A stretch of 64,000 bases of DNA. It comes from Marinobacter sp. F4206 (GTDB lineage Bacteria > Pseudomonadota > Gammaproteobacteria > Pseudomonadales > Oleiphilaceae). The notes under the pieces are model-generated. The model saw nothing but the letters and a program-made list of their open reading frames with translations. It was not told the DNA's origin and searched no databases. Within the stretch, counting starts at the first letter, position 1; each line of letters opens with the position of its first letter. Positions 40,769 through 51,134 of this stretch are shown here, piece by piece. The stretch covers positions 1 to 64,000 of the forward strand of contig NZ_JAHXKI010000007.1 of NCBI RefSeq assembly GCF_019392195.1. Reading direction: 5' to 3'. Made by a program: the position numbers and the translations under genes.

Positions 40769-41344
40769 ATGAAGAAGGCTCTCTTTACCGGTTTTATGTC
40801 TCTGGCCATGGCAGCCGCGCTGTCAGCGCCGGCATCTGCTCTGACCGTCGAGGGTGTGGACGTACCCGACACCTATTCGGCCATGGATACCGAACTGAAG
40901 CTTAATGGCGCAGGCACCCGGTCCAAGTGGTTTATGGACCTCTATGTAGGTGGCCTGTACGTGCCGGAAGCCATTGATGACGGTGAGGCTGTAATCAACG
41001 CCGATGAGCCCCAGGCTATCACGTTGCACATCATCTCCGGCATGATCACCAGTGAACGCATGACCGAAGCGACCCTGGAAGGGTTTGAATCGTCGACCGG
41101 CGGCGATATGGCTGCGATCCAGAGTGATGTGGACCAGTTCATGGCGGTGTTCCAGGAGGAAATAAAGGAGGGTGATGTCTTCGATCTGGTTTACCTGCCG
41201 GGCGAAGGTGTCAACGTCCTCAAGAACGGCCAGCAAAAGGCCACCATGGGTGACCTGGCATTCAAAAAAGCGCTTTTTGGTATCTGGCTGTCTGACAAGC
41301 CGGCCCAGGAAGACCTGAAAGAGAAGATGCTGGGGCAGCGGTAA
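40769..41344 (+). CDS. Secreted chalcone isomerase-like protein
   Basis: The 191-residue protein has a clear Sec signal peptide ending PASA near residue 24 and then a chalcone-isomerase-like fold (GAGTRSKWFMDLYVGGLYV, with LVYLPGEGVNV and ALFGIWLSDKPA further on). Bacterial proteins of this family are periplasmic and have no known enzymatic role; flavonoid isomerisation is not implied. AGGAAAGG precedes the ATG. It stands alone between the rpoS terminator and its own terminator, so it is probably monocistronic. Confidence 0.88.
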   Translation: MKKALFTGFMSLAMAAALSAPASALTVEGVDVPDTYSAMDTELKLNGAGTRSKWFMDLYVGGLYVPEAIDDGEAVINADEPQAITLHIISGMITSERMTEATLEGFESSTGGDMAAIQSDVDQFMAVFQEEIKEGDVFDLVYLPGEGVNVLKNGQQKATMGDLAFKKALFGIWLSDKPAQEDLKEKMLGQR

Positions 41345-41362
41345 TCGCTGAGCCCTGACCGT

Positions 41363-41393
41363 AAAAAGCCGGCATTCACTGCCGGCTTTTTTA
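41363..41393. terminator. Bidirectional terminator between the chalcone isomerase-like gene and nth
   Basis: AAAAAGCCGGC pairs with GCCGGCTTTTTT around a short loop (ATTCACT). T runs are present on both strands, serving the rightward gene and the leftward nth/rsx transcript. Confidence 0.92.
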
Positions 41394-41427
41394 TGGGCCC
41401 GGCGCTGGCGAAACGCCTCGGGTGGGC

Positions 41428-42066
41428 CTACTGATAGTCGCGCTTTTCCTTGAACTCGCACAGATCTTCGATGCTGCACGCTCCGCACTTTGGCTTACGG
41501 GCGGTGCAGGTGTAACGCCCATGGAGAATCAGCCAGTGGTGGGCGTCCAGCAGGAACTCCCGCGGCACCAGTCGCATTAGCTTTTGTTCGACCTCTAGAA
41601 CGTTTTTCCCCGGTGCAATGCCCGTCCGGTTCGAAACCCGGAAAATGTGGGTATCCACGGCCATGGCCATATGGCCGAACGCTGTATTGAGAACCACGTT
41701 GGCGGTCTTCCGCCCAACGCCCGGCAAGGCTTCAAGATCTTCGCGCTTTTCCGGCACTTGGCTGCCATGCTTTTCGATGAGGATCCGGCAGGTCTTGATG
41801 ACGTTTTCGGCCTTGCTGTTAAACAGGCCGATGGTCTTGATGTATTCTTTTAGACCGTCCACGCCCAACGCCAGAATCGCCTCCGGAGTGTTTGCTTCCG
41901 GAAACAGTTTGTCGGTCGCCTTGTTGACGCCAACGTCGGTCGCCTGGGCCGACAGGATGACGGCGATCAACAACTCGAACGGCGTGCTGTAGTTCAACTC
42001 CGTGGTGGGATTCGGATTGGCGTCGCGCAGCCGGGTAAAGATTTCAATACGTTTTTGCTTGTTCAT
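41428..42066 (-). CDS. nth: Endonuclease III
   Basis: The 212-residue base-excision glycosylase/AP lyase removes oxidised pyrimidines. The helix-hairpin-helix ALPGVGRKTANVVLN contains catalytic K120, and D138 follows, both at the same positions as in E. coli. The C-terminal [4Fe-4S] cluster uses CX6CX2CX5C (CTARKPKCGACSIEDLC). It is the last gene of the leftward rsx cluster, as in E. coli. Confidence 0.97.
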   Translation of the reverse strand: MNKQKRIEIFTRLRDANPNPTTELNYSTPFELLIAVILSAQATDVGVNKATDKLFPEANTPEAILALGVDGLKEYIKTIGLFNSKAENVIKTCRILIEKHGSQVPEKREDLEALPGVGRKTANVVLNTAFGHMAMAVDTHIFRVSNRTGIAPGKNVLEVEQKLMRLVPREFLLDAHHWLILHGRYTCTARKPKCGACSIEDLCEFKEKRDYQ

Positions 42067-42094
42067 GAGATCTGGAATTCACCTTGCCTGCGGG

Positions 42095-42811
42095 TCAGGA
42101 AACGTTGCCGGTCACGCGAACGCGTTTGCTGCCGCTGGTGGCAGGGGACGGTTCGGCCGCTTTGCGGCGCTGCTCAATATGGTTATCGATGCCGTTCTTC
42201 AGCGCAATCAGCAGGCCCAAGCCGACGAACGCGCCCGGGGGCAAGACCATGAACAGTACGTCCGGATAGCTCTCAAACGGGCGAATGACCCAGTCGGTCG
42301 CCATGGGGCCCAGCAACAGATCCATATCGACAAACAGCGTGCCCTGGCCAACCAGCTCCCGCAGGCCGCCCAGCACCACCAGTACTGCAAGAAAACCCAA
42401 CCCCATCATAGCGCCATCCAGCAGGGCAGGTCCGGGCGTGCTCTTGGAGGCAAAGGCATCGGCCCGGCCAAGAATGGCGCAGTTGGTAACGATCAGCGGA
42501 ATGAAGATGCCCAGAATCTGGTATAGCTCGTAGGTGAAGGCCTGCATCAGCAGTTCGGCGCAGGTAACGAACGACGCGATGATCATCACGAAGGCCGGCA
42601 GTCGGACCGATTCGCCGACAAAATTCCGGATCAGGGACACGGCGAGGTTTGAGCCCATCAGCACCATCAGGGTTGCGAGTCCCAGGCCAATGGCATTGAC
42701 GACCGTGCTGGTTACCGCCAGTAGCGGGCAAAGTCCCAATACCTGAACGAGGGCGGGGTTGTTGGTCCAGAGCCCGTCACGAATGATTTCGTTGGAGGTT
42801 TTGGTGGCCAT
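42095..42811 (-). CDS. rsxE: Rsx/Rnf electron transport complex subunit E
   Basis: This 238-residue integral membrane protein with about six helices includes [18 protein letters not shown], characteristic of RsxE and its paralogue RsxA. It forms part of the membrane core that couples electron flow to ion movement. It starts 2 bases after rsxG ends and precedes nth by 28 bases. Its short basic tail ([10 protein letters not shown]) is variable in the family. Confidence 0.95.
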   Translation of the reverse strand: MATKTSNEIIRDGLWTNNPALVQVLGLCPLLAVTSTVVNAIGLGLATLMVLMGSNLAVSLIRNFVGESVRLPAFVMIIASFVTCAELLMQAFTYELYQILGIFIPLIVTNCAILGRADAFASKSTPGPALLDGAMMGLGFLAVLVVLGGLRELVGQGTLFVDMDLLLGPMATDWVIRPFESYPDVLFMVLPPGAFVGLGLLIALKNGIDNHIEQRRKAAEPSPATSGSKRVRVTGNVS

Positions 42812-42813
42812 AA

Positions 42814-43515
42814 TCAGGAATGCTCCGAACGGGTTGCTTCTCCGGCAATGGCTTCCGGAGTGATGGCTTGCTGTCGGGGTGATGGCGCCTCGTTGAGGCG
42901 CTCCCGGATTGCCTGCCGGTTCTTACGGAAATAGATCAGGGATTTCTGGACCGCCTTGACCACTGCCCGGGGCGTAATGGTGGCGCCGGTAAACTGGTCG
43001 AATTCACCGCCGTTCTTTTTCACGTTCCACTCTCGGTGTGGCGGTTGGCCAAGTGACCGACCTTCGAAATCGAATATCCAGTCCGACTTCTTGGCCTCGA
43101 TTCGGTCCCCCAGCCCGGGCGTTTCCCTGTGACTGGTGACCCGGACACCGAGCACAGTGCCGTTCAGGTCCACACCGACCAGAAGCCGGATGTTACCCGA
43201 ATAGCCGTCCGGGGCAACGACCGGCAGGATCATGCCCGTGGGCTGGCCATCCCGTCGCGCCACCCAGGCCGTCGGCGGTCCGTCGGTGGCGAGTCGGTCA
43301 CTGGCCGGCAGCTGAACCGTATCCCGAAGCAGATCGTTGTCATGAGCGCTTTCGGGAATGATCTCGAACAGGGCCTTGGCCTCGGCGCGGGCCGCCTGTT
43401 CCTGTATACGTTCTTCGGTAAGCGCCTGGGTGACCGCGATGGTGCCCCCGGTGATCATGGCGAACAGGCCCAGACCAATGGCGCTGCGACGAATCGATTG
43501 TGCAAGTGCGGCCAT
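42814..43515 (-). CDS. rsxG: Rsx/Rnf electron transport complex subunit G
   Basis: The 233-residue protein has one N-terminal transmembrane helix and a periplasmic domain that carries covalently bound FMN. The attachment motif is [12 protein letters not shown], with T179 as the expected flavinylated residue. The covalent link needs ApbE, which is not in this window. It lies between rsxD and rsxE with spacings of only a few bases. Confidence 0.95.
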   Translation of the reverse strand: MAALAQSIRRSAIGLGLFAMITGGTIAVTQALTEERIQEQAARAEAKALFEIIPESAHDNDLLRDTVQLPASDRLATDGPPTAWVARRDGQPTGMILPVVAPDGYSGNIRLLVGVDLNGTVLGVRVTSHRETPGLGDRIEAKKSDWIFDFEGRSLGQPPHREWNVKKNGGEFDQFTGATITPRAVVKAVQKSLIYFRKNRQAIRERLNEAPSPRQQAITPEAIAGEATRSEHS

Positions 43516-43518
43516 ATC

Positions 43519-44571
43519 TTATCCCTGCTTCCTGCCCGGCACACCGCGGCGGGCCTTGTGGTGGCCGTAGGTCCTCGGTGGCGTGTAGTGATCAATGAAC
43601 GGTACCGCGAAGTTCATCAGCAGAACACTGAAGGCCACGGCATCGGGGTAGCTGCCCCAGGTTCGAATCAGGTAAATGAGCACGCCGATTCCGGCCCCGT
43701 AGATGAGTTTGCCCTGATGGCTGGTTGCCGCCGACACCGGATCGGTGGCAATGAAGAAGGCCCCGAGCATGGTGCCTCCCGCCAGCAGGTGCAGGGACAG
43801 CGGGGCGTACTGATCGGCGTTGTTGCCGAAGGCCAGGCTCATAACGGCAAGTCCGGCGAGAAAACCGGCCGGAATGTGCCAGGTGATGATCCGGAGCAGG
43901 ACCAGCAACACGCCACCCGCCAGGAACGCCGCATTAACCCACTCCCAGCCCCGGGCGATGCCCTCGCCAAAGGTTGGGTGCTCAAGGACTTCGGCGGCGG
44001 TCCGGGTGGCGATTTTGTGTTTGTACTCGTCCAGGGGGGTGGCCATGGTCCAGCCATCCACCGAGGTCTGCTGGGCCGAGGCGATGGTCGTGAGCGTTTC
44101 ACCAAAACCCGGGGCGCCGTTCCATAGCAGGGCGGGCTCTGCCCAGTTGGTGGTCATGGCAACCGGGAAGGAAATCAGTACCAGGGCGTAACCCACCATG
44201 GCCGGATTGAAGGGGTTGGAACCCAGGCCGCCGTATAGTTGCTTGGCGACCACGATGGCGGATATCACGGCAATGCCGGATACCCACCAGGGTGCGAACT
44301 GCGGCAGCGACAAGCCAAGCAGCAGTCCCGTTACCGCAGCCGTGTTGTCTTTGAGGAAAAAGGCGACCGGCTTATTCCGGAGCTTCAGGATGGCTGCCTC
44401 GCAGGCCATCGCCACGGCGATGCACCAGACGACGTTGATCAGGTTGCCCCAGCCAAAGAACAGGGTTTGCGCCAGCAGTCCGGGCAAGGTTGCAATGATC
44501 ACCCAGAGCATGACCCGCGAGGTAGGGCGGGCATGACGGGCATGGGGTGAGGACTGTTGAGCAAATGCCAT
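43519..44571 (-). CDS. rsxD: Rsx/Rnf electron transport complex subunit D
   Basis: The 350-residue membrane protein has about ten helices and the RnfD stretch [11 protein letters not shown], where a threonine is the expected FMN attachment site, then [22 protein letters not shown]. It is part of the ion-translocating core. It lies 21 bases downstream of rsxC and 3 bases upstream of rsxG on the minus strand. Confidence 0.95.
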   Translation of the reverse strand: MAFAQQSSPHARHARPTSRVMLWVIIATLPGLLAQTLFFGWGNLINVVWCIAVAMACEAAILKLRNKPVAFFLKDNTAAVTGLLLGLSLPQFAPWWVSGIAVISAIVVAKQLYGGLGSNPFNPAMVGYALVLISFPVAMTTNWAEPALLWNGAPGFGETLTTIASAQQTSVDGWTMATPLDEYKHKIATRTAAEVLEHPTFGEGIARGWEWVNAAFLAGGVLLVLLRIITWHIPAGFLAGLAVMSLAFGNNADQYAPLSLHLLAGGTMLGAFFIATDPVSAATSHQGKLIYGAGIGVLIYLIRTWGSYPDAVAFSVLLMNFAVPFIDHYTPPRTYGHHKARRGVPGRKQG

Positions 44572-44592
44572 GAAGGTCGGGCCTGAAATCGG

Positions 44593-46419
44593 TTAATCGG
44601 TTGACTGGGATTCGGGCTGGGACGCCAGCTGTTTGCGGGCAGCGGCCAGGGTGTCTTCCGCGCGCTGTACCCGGTCGTGATTCTTGGCGACCGCCCGTTC
44701 CAGTTTGTCCACATTGTCGGCTAGCTGGGTTTTGGCGTCTTCCAGCATACCCTGCATGGTTTCAAGTTTGGATTGGGCCTGGGTCAACTGCTTTTCGAGC
44801 GCCTCAAGATCGGGCTTGTCCTGAACGGGCTCGGCAGACGGTGCTTCCGGCTTTGCGGCCGCGGTCTTGGCTTTCTTACGTGCCAGCGCCTGTTCTACCA
44901 GTGCGGCCTTGGCCGAACGCTCATCTGTAGCGTCACCCTCGGCGGCGGCCTTTTCGGCTTCTGCCTTCTTTTTGGCCTGGGCTTCGGCCGCAGCTTTGGC
45001 ACGCTCCTTCCGGCGTTGTTCCTTCTCCTGCTGTTCTCGCTCCAGACGCGCCTGTCGGGCTTCAAAGCGTTCACGGGCCCGGTCGGCTTTCAGCTGTTCG
45101 GCCCGCTGGACGCGAATCTCACCCTTGGCGTAGCGGTAGTACTGCACCAGGGGAATGGAGCTCGGGCAAACATAGGAGCAGGCGCCGCACTCAATGCAAT
45201 CAAACAGGTTCAGGTGTTCGGCTTTTTCAAACTCTGTGGCCTTGGAATACCAGAACAGCTGCTGCGGAAGGAGCTCCATCGGGCAGACCTCGGCACACTC
45301 GCCACACCGGATGCACGGCTGTTCCGGCGGCGGTGACGGCAACTCGTTGGCGGTAGCGGCAATGACGCAGTTGCTGGTCTTGATCACCGGCACCGCTGTG
45401 GTGGTGAGGGTGTAGCCCATCATGGGCCCCCCCATCACCAGGCGATTGACCTTTTCTGTCTGCAGGCCTGCCTGGTCCAGGAGGTATTGCACTGGCGTGC
45501 CGATCAAGGCGTCGAAGTTGCCCGGCTCCCGGACCGCCTCGCCCGTGATGGTCACGGTTCTGGAGATCAGGGGCCTGCCTTCAAGAATTAAACGGGAGAC
45601 GGCAACGGCGGTGCCGATATTCTGGCACATCACTCCGATATCGGCGGGAATGCCGCCACTGGGTACTTCCATGCCGGTCAGGATCTGAATCAGCTGTTTT
45701 TCCCCGCCGGAGGGATATTTGGTCGGAATGACGGCGAGTTCAATCTGCGTGCCTTCCGCTGCCGCGCGCATGGCCTCGATGGCTTCCGGCTTGTTGTCCT
45801 CGATGCCAATGACGCATCGTTCCGGGCGGAGGATCCAGGCCATTACCTTCAGGCCCGCGACGATCTCGTCGGCCTGTTCCCGCATGGTCATGTCATCGGC
45901 GGTAATGTAAGGCTCGCACTCGGCGCCATTGAGGATCAGGGTATCAACCTTCCGGTCTCTCGGTGGACGTAGCTTGATATTGGTGGGAAAGCCCGCACCG
46001 CCCATACCGGAGATGCCGCCGCTCCGGATGCGTTCCAGCACCTGATTCCGATCCAGGCTCCGGTAGTCCGGGACGGGTTTGAGTTCGGCCCATTGGTCTT
46101 CGCCATCGGGGCGCAGGGTGATGCACCAGTCATTCATGCCAGAGGGGTGGGGCACCGGCAATTCGACGATGCTTTCGATGGTTCCGGAAGTCGGCGCATG
46201 CACCGGTACACCCATGCCGTTGGTCACATCCGCGATTCTTTGGCCCTTCAGGACCCGGTCGCCAACGCTGACAATTGCGGTCGCCGGTTCGCCGATGTGC
46301 TGCTGCAGGGGCAATACCAGGCGGTCTGGAATGCCGGCGGTGCGAATAGGGCGGGCGGTGGACTGATGCTTGTTCTCGGCCGGGTGAATACCGCCGGCGA
46401 AATCCCACAACTGAGTCAT
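44593..46419 (-). CDS. rsxC: Rsx/Rnf electron transport complex subunit C
   Basis: The 608-residue peripheral subunit binds NADH/FMN (GMGGAGFPTNIKL) and two [4Fe-4S] clusters (CIRCGECAEVCP and CIECGACSYVCP), passing electrons into the complex. After the clusters, about 160 residues are a charged Ala/Lys/Glu-rich coiled-coil tail, which is variable in length across species and shorter here than in E. coli. The start overlaps the rsxB stop by one base. Confidence 0.95.
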   Translation of the reverse strand: MTQLWDFAGGIHPAENKHQSTARPIRTAGIPDRLVLPLQQHIGEPATAIVSVGDRVLKGQRIADVTNGMGVPVHAPTSGTIESIVELPVPHPSGMNDWCITLRPDGEDQWAELKPVPDYRSLDRNQVLERIRSGGISGMGGAGFPTNIKLRPPRDRKVDTLILNGAECEPYITADDMTMREQADEIVAGLKVMAWILRPERCVIGIEDNKPEAIEAMRAAAEGTQIELAVIPTKYPSGGEKQLIQILTGMEVPSGGIPADIGVMCQNIGTAVAVSRLILEGRPLISRTVTITGEAVREPGNFDALIGTPVQYLLDQAGLQTEKVNRLVMGGPMMGYTLTTTAVPVIKTSNCVIAATANELPSPPPEQPCIRCGECAEVCPMELLPQQLFWYSKATEFEKAEHLNLFDCIECGACSYVCPSSIPLVQYYRYAKGEIRVQRAEQLKADRARERFEARQARLEREQQEKEQRRKERAKAAAEAQAKKKAEAEKAAAEGDATDERSAKAALVEQALARKKAKTAAAKPEAPSAEPVQDKPDLEALEKQLTQAQSKLETMQGMLEDAKTQLADNVDKLERAVAKNHDRVQRAEDTLAAARKQLASQPESQSTD

Positions 46420-46997
46420 CAGGCGCTGGCTCCCTGGCGATCGGTAGCAATGACGCCAGACGCCGGTGGTGTCCAGGTCCAGGTTCGGATATCAGGCTCG
46501 ACAGTGACCATGTCAATACAGTCCACAGGGCATGGTTCAACGCAAAGATCGCAGCCGGTGCACTCGCTTTCGATCACCGTGTGCATGTGCTTGGCGGCGC
46601 CCAGGATGGCATCCACTGGGCAGGCCTGGATGCATTTGGTGCAACCGATGCATTCGTCTTCGCGGATAATCGCCACTCGTTTGGCCTGCTCGACACCGTG
46701 TTCAGCGTCCAGCGGTTGGGGCTCCACGTCGAGTAAATCGGCCAGGGCCTTGATGGTGGCTTCGCCGCCCGGAGGGCACTTGTTGATGGCATCGCCGTCG
46801 GCGATGGATTCGGCGTAGGGACGGCACCCCGGAAACCCGCACTGACCACACTGGGTCTGCGGCAGGAGCGAATCTATCTGGTCCACCAGCGGATTGCCCT
46901 CAACCCGGAAACGCTCCGAGGCAAAGCCCAGCAAGCCGCCGAACACCACGGCCAGGGCAAGTAAAACCAGAACGGCGATGATAATGCCTGTCCACAT
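46419..46997 (-). CDS. rsxB: Rsx/Rnf electron transport complex subunit B
   Basis: The 192-residue ferredoxin-like subunit has an N-terminal membrane helix and a [4Fe-4S] motif [14 protein letters not shown]. Two more clusters follow in [12 protein letters not shown] and [12 protein letters not shown]. It carries electrons between RsxC and the membrane core. The length equals that of E. coli RsxB. Confidence 0.96.
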   Translation of the reverse strand: MWTGIIIAVLVLLALAVVFGGLLGFASERFRVEGNPLVDQIDSLLPQTQCGQCGFPGCRPYAESIADGDAINKCPPGGEATIKALADLLDVEPQPLDAEHGVEQAKRVAIIREDECIGCTKCIQACPVDAILGAAKHMHTVIESECTGCDLCVEPCPVDCIDMVTVEPDIRTWTWTPPASGVIATDRQGASA

Positions 46998-47011
46998 ACT
47001 AGGCGTCTCCG

Positions 47012-47593
47012 TTAAACGCTGACCAGGCCGGTGAAGCCCAGAAACGCCAGCGACATCAACCCTGCGGTTACCATACCAATAGCGGCACCCCGGAAGGCAA
47101 CCGGCACGTCAGCCACCGCGATGCGTTCACGCATGGCGGCAAACAGCACGAGAACCAGCGAGAAGCCGGCGGCGGCACCGAAACCGTAGAGTACGGACTC
47201 AACGAAGTTGTTGTTCTTGTTCAGATTAAGCAGCGCAACGCCGAGCACGGCGCAGTTCGTCGTGATCAGCGGCAGAAAGATGCCAAGCACCCGGTAGAGC
47301 AGGGGGCTGGTCTTGCGGACCACCATTTCGGTGAATTGCACCACGACAGCAATCACCAGGATGAAAGTGATGGTCTTCAGAAACGCCAGATCCAGCGGCG
47401 CCAGCAGATAGGTATAAGCAAGGTAACTGCACACCGATGACAGAGTCAGTACGAACGTGGTGGCCAGAGACATGCCCATGGCAGTCTCCAGTTTGCCGGA
47501 GACCCCCATGAAGGGACACAGCCCCAGGAACTGCACCAGCACGAAGTTGTTCACCAGGATGGTGCTGACCAATATCAGCAAATACTCTGTCAT
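47012..47593 (-). CDS. rsxA: Rsx/Rnf electron transport complex subunit A
   Basis: The 193-residue integral membrane protein has six helices and the RsxA stretch [18 protein letters not shown], paralogous to RsxE. The two form a pseudo-symmetric core. It opens the leftward rsxABCDGE operon, 26 bases after metG, so metG read-through into rsx is likely. In enterics the complex helps keep SoxR reduced; here an ion-pumping oxidoreductase role is equally likely. Confidence 0.96.
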   Translation of the reverse strand: MTEYLLILVSTILVNNFVLVQFLGLCPFMGVSGKLETAMGMSLATTFVLTLSSVCSYLAYTYLLAPLDLAFLKTITFILVIAVVVQFTEMVVRKTSPLLYRVLGIFLPLITTNCAVLGVALLNLNKNNNFVESVLYGFGAAAGFSLVLVLFAAMRERIAVADVPVAFRGAAIGMVTAGLMSLAFLGFTGLVSV

Positions 47594-47619
47594 GGGAGCT
47601 GCTCTGCCTCGTTCGCTGC

Positions 47620-49653
47620 TTACATGATCCGCATGCCGGGTGTGGCACCGGAATCAGGGGAGAGAATGAAGATCTCCTTACCGCCCGGCCCTGCGGCCAG
47701 AACCATGCCCTCAGACAGGCCGAATTTCATCTTCCGGGGCTTCAGGTTGGCAACCATAACCGTCAGTCGGCCTTCCAGGTCTTCGGGTTTGTAGGCGGAT
47801 TTGATGCCGGCGAACACGTTGCGCTCTCCGTGCCCGATATCCAGGGTCAGGCGCAGGAGTTTGTCCGCCCCTTCCACGTGTTCCGCTTTGACAATCTTTG
47901 CGACACGGAGGTCCACCTTCGCGAAATCGCCAAATTCTATCTCTTCGGCGACCGGCTCCAGATTGGCAGCGGGAGCGGGCTTGCCCGTCGCGGCAGGCAG
48001 CTCTTCCCTGGAAGCGTCGAGCATTTTTTCAATCTGGGCCATATCCACCCGGTTCATCAGCGGCTTGAACTTGTTGATGCCGTGATTCTCCAGACGCTGC
48101 TCGCGGCCATTCCAGTCCAGTGTAGCGTTCAGGAAGGCTTCGGAGGCCCTGGCGGTTTCCGGCAGAACCGGCGCCAGGTAGGTCATCAGCAAGTGGAACA
48201 TGTTGATGGCGTTGGTGCAGATGGCCTGGAGGTTATCATCCTGGCCTTCTTGCTTTGCGATTACCCACGGCTGCTCGTCGTTTACGTACTGGTTGGCAAT
48301 GTCGGCCAACTCCATGATCCGGCGCATGGCGCGGCCGAATTCCCGGGACTCGTAGAATTCTTCGATGTCCTTGCCAGCATCAATGAACTCCCGGAGCTTG
48401 TCATGCTCGGTAACCTTGCCCAACTGACCGTCAAAACGCTTGGTAATAAATCCGGCGCTGCGGCTGGCAATGTTGACCACCTTGCCCACCAGATCCGAGT
48501 TCACCCGGGCGGCGAAGTCTTCGAGGTTCAGGTCCATGTCGTCAACGCCACCGGTAAGCTTGGCGGCAAAGTAATAACGCAGGTACTCCGGGTTCAGATG
48601 ATCCAGGTATGTGCGGGCCATGATGAAGGTGCCGCGGGATTTGGACATCTTCTTGCCATTCACGGTCACAAACCCGTGGGCCCAAACCGCGGTCGGCGTC
48701 CGGAATCCGGAGTCGTGGAGCATGGACGGCCAGAACAGGGCATGGAAGTTGATAATATCCTTGCCGATGAAGTGGTACACCTCGGCGGTGGAATCGGCCT
48801 TCCAGAAATGCTCGAAGTCGATGTCTTCGCGGTTACAGAGGTTTTTGAAGCTGGCCAGGTAGCCGATCGGGGCGTCCAGCCAGACATAGAAATACTTGCC
48901 CGGCGCATCGGGAATCTCGAAGCCGAAGTAGGGTGCATCGCGGCTGATGTCCCACTCCTGTAGGCCGGCATCCAGCCATTCGGCCAGCTTATTGGCAACC
49001 TGCGGCTGAAGCGTGCCGCTGCGGGTCCAGTTGGCCAGGAAATCGTGAAAGTCGGGCAGTTTGAAGAAATAATGCTCGGACTCTTTCTCGATCGGGGTGG
49101 CGCCGGAAACCGCAGAGCGCGGGTTGATCAGCTCCGCGGGGGTGTACGTCGCGCCACAGGCCTCGCAGTTATCGCCGTACTGGTCCTCGGTCTTGCACTT
49201 CGGACAAGTGCCCTTGATGAAGCGGTCCGCCAGGAACATGTTCTTTTCCGGATCGAAGGACTGGGTGATCTTGCGCGTGGCAATGTGCCCGTTTTCCTGC
49301 AACTGGCGGTAGATGTACTCGGAGAACTGGCGGTTCTCCTCCGAGTGAGTCGTGTAATAGTTGTCGAAACGGATGTGGAACCCGGCGAAATCCTGCTGGT
49401 GCTCGTCGCGAATTCGATCAATCAGCTGCTCGGAGGTGATGCCTTCGCGCTCGGCCCGCAGCATAATGGCAGTTCCGTGGGCATCATCGGCGCAAACGTA
49501 GTAGCAGTTCTGGCCACGCATGTTCTGGTAGCGCACCCAGATGTCGGTCTGAATGTATTCCAGCAGGTGGCCCAGATGAATGGGGCCATTGGCGTAGGGA
49601 AGGGCGCTGGTGACCAGAATATCGCGCTGTTGCTTTGAACTCGCTTGCGTCAT
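47620..49653 (-). CDS. metG: Methionyl-tRNA synthetase
   Basis: The 677-residue class I synthetase has the HIGH-type motif [15 protein letters not shown], a zinc-binding CPKC...CEAC knuckle, the KMSKS loop ([11 protein letters not shown]) and a C-terminal tRNA-binding domain ([20 protein letters not shown]) as in the dimeric E. coli enzyme. It is divergent from apbC across about 140 bases, an arrangement conserved in many gammaproteobacteria. Confidence 0.97.
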   Translation of the reverse strand: MTQASSKQQRDILVTSALPYANGPIHLGHLLEYIQTDIWVRYQNMRGQNCYYVCADDAHGTAIMLRAEREGITSEQLIDRIRDEHQQDFAGFHIRFDNYYTTHSEENRQFSEYIYRQLQENGHIATRKITQSFDPEKNMFLADRFIKGTCPKCKTEDQYGDNCEACGATYTPAELINPRSAVSGATPIEKESEHYFFKLPDFHDFLANWTRSGTLQPQVANKLAEWLDAGLQEWDISRDAPYFGFEIPDAPGKYFYVWLDAPIGYLASFKNLCNREDIDFEHFWKADSTAEVYHFIGKDIINFHALFWPSMLHDSGFRTPTAVWAHGFVTVNGKKMSKSRGTFIMARTYLDHLNPEYLRYYFAAKLTGGVDDMDLNLEDFAARVNSDLVGKVVNIASRSAGFITKRFDGQLGKVTEHDKLREFIDAGKDIEEFYESREFGRAMRRIMELADIANQYVNDEQPWVIAKQEGQDDNLQAICTNAINMFHLLMTYLAPVLPETARASEAFLNATLDWNGREQRLENHGINKFKPLMNRVDMAQIEKMLDASREELPAATGKPAPAANLEPVAEEIEFGDFAKVDLRVAKIVKAEHVEGADKLLRLTLDIGHGERNVFAGIKSAYKPEDLEGRLTVMVANLKPRKMKFGLSEGMVLAAGPGGKEIFILSPDSGATPGMRIM

Positions 49654-49793
49654 GGTGTGTCCGAACCTTTCTTCAAAGTAGGGGTTGTATGGTCAGAAAC
49701 GGGCACAGATGATACCTTCCGAGCAGAAATTTTTCACCCGAATCACCTGTTTCCGTGCTTAAAATCAAGCATGAGCTTATTCCGGAGAACCCG

Positions 49794-50894
49794 ATGACAC
49801 AGATTTCAGAGCAGGCCCTGCAGGCGGCGATTCGCGAGTACCGCGATCCGTACCTGGAAAAGGACCTTTACGAGCTGGATGCCGTCAAGACACTGAACGC
49901 CGATGACGCGGGCAACGTGACCCTGATGGTCGAGTTGCCATACCCGTCCAAAGGCATTGCCGGCGCCCTGAAACAGCTGGTTTCCGTGGCGCTGGAGAAT
50001 GTGGACGGGGTCGAGCATGCCGAGGTGCATGTCGGGCAGAAAATCCACTCCTACAAGGTCCAGAAAGACCTGCCGTCCGTCCCAGGCGTCAAGAACATCA
50101 TTGCCGTGGCCTCCGGCAAGGGTGGTGTGGGCAAATCCACCACCGCCGTTAACCTGGCCCTGGCGCTTCAGGCCGAGGGCGCGCGCGTTGGCATTCTGGA
50201 CGCTGATATCTATGGCCCAAGCATCGGGATGATGCTGGGCGTGCCCGAGGGCAAGCGACCGGATACCCGCGAGAACAAGTATTTTGTGCCCATGGACGCC
50301 CATGGCCTCCAGGCCAACTCCATGGCCTTTGTGGTCACCGACAAGACCCCCATGGTCTGGCGCGGCCCAATGGTCAGTGGCGCGGTCATGCAGTTACTCC
50401 AGCAGACCCTCTGGAATGAACTCGACTACCTGATCGTGGACATGCCGCCGGGCACCGGCGATATCCAGCTCACCCTGGCCCAGAAGGTTCCGGTCACCGG
50501 TGCGGTGATCGTCACCACGCCTCAGGACATCGCGCTGCTGGATGGCAAGAAAGGCATCGAAATGTTCCGCAAGGTGGATATTCCGGTACTGGGCGTGGTC
50601 GAGAACATGAGCGTCCACATCTGCAGCAACTGCGGCCACGAGGAGCCGTTGTTCGGTCACGGCGGCGGCGAACGCATCGCCGAGGAGTACGACACCACCT
50701 TGTTGGGACAGCTGCCGCTGCACATGACCATCCGGGAACAGACCGACGGCGGCCAGCCTTCCGTTGTGGCCGAGCCGGATTCGGAGGTGGCGCGCCGTTA
50801 CCGGGATATTGCCCGCCGGGTCGGCGCTGAGCTGTCTACCCGCGAGCGTAACCTGAGTGGTTCCATCTCCAGTGTGTCGGTGACCGAGCACTAG
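49794..50894 (+). CDS. apbC: Iron-sulfur cluster carrier ATPase (Mrp/ApbC)
   Basis: The 366-residue protein has an N-terminal MIP18/DUF59-like domain (about 1-85) and a P-loop ATPase with the deviant Walker A GKGGVGKSTTAVN near 108-120. DADIYGPSIG follows, then the CxxC motif CSNCG near 277 that holds a transferable Fe-S cluster between subunits. I chose the ATG at 49794 (MTQISEQ), with GGAG upstream, rather than one 39 bases earlier. It is monocistronic or ends before the intergenic repeat. Confidence 0.94.
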   Translation: MTQISEQALQAAIREYRDPYLEKDLYELDAVKTLNADDAGNVTLMVELPYPSKGIAGALKQLVSVALENVDGVEHAEVHVGQKIHSYKVQKDLPSVPGVKNIIAVASGKGGVGKSTTAVNLALALQAEGARVGILDADIYGPSIGMMLGVPEGKRPDTRENKYFVPMDAHGLQANSMAFVVTDKTPMVWRGPMVSGAVMQLLQQTLWNELDYLIVDMPPGTGDIQLTLAQKVPVTGAVIVTTPQDIALLDGKKGIEMFRKVDIPVLGVVENMSVHICSNCGHEEPLFGHGGGERIAEEYDTTLLGQLPLHMTIREQTDGGQPSVVAEPDSEVARRYRDIARRVGAELSTRERNLSGSISSVSVTEH

Positions 50895-50938
50895 GCTCAG
50901 GTTTTACCTGAAAGCTGCTCACAGCCTGATCGCGAGCG

Positions 50939-51032
50939 CAGGAAACACTGGCCAAAAATGTCGAAGGCCAGGGATGGCCGAAGACAAGTGCACAAGGATG
51001 TGCTCGTAGCGGTTTTTGGCCAGTGTTTTCTG
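50939..51032 (+). ncRNA. Candidate CsrA/RsmA-binding structured RNA element or intergenic repeat
   Basis: A 20-bp near-perfect inverted repeat (50939-50958 with 51013-51032, core AACACTGGCCAAAAA) encloses two small hairpins. GGCC-AGGGAT-GGCC lies at 50966-50979, and GCAC-AAGGAT-GTGC at 50990-51003. Each has an A-N-G-G-A-T hexaloop closed by a C-G pair, the known preferred form of CsrA/RsmA sites. It fills the apbC-dcd gap, which has no gene. It may be a small RNA, a 5' leader of dcd, or one copy of a dispersed palindromic repeat. The symmetry is visible; expression and binding are inferred. Confidence 0.45.
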
Positions 51033-51134
51033 TGGTCGCAGCCCCCGCCGAGGTAAGCCCGCGAGGTTTCGACAGACCACCATCGAACAGGTAAACTACG
51101 CCTCAATTTTTCCAGTGGAAACGAGACTTCACCC

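Noticed and set aside
49756..49771. Short palindrome TGCTT/AAGCA before apbC
   Set aside because: A 5-bp symmetry in an AT-rich stretch is expected by chance and has no supporting feature.
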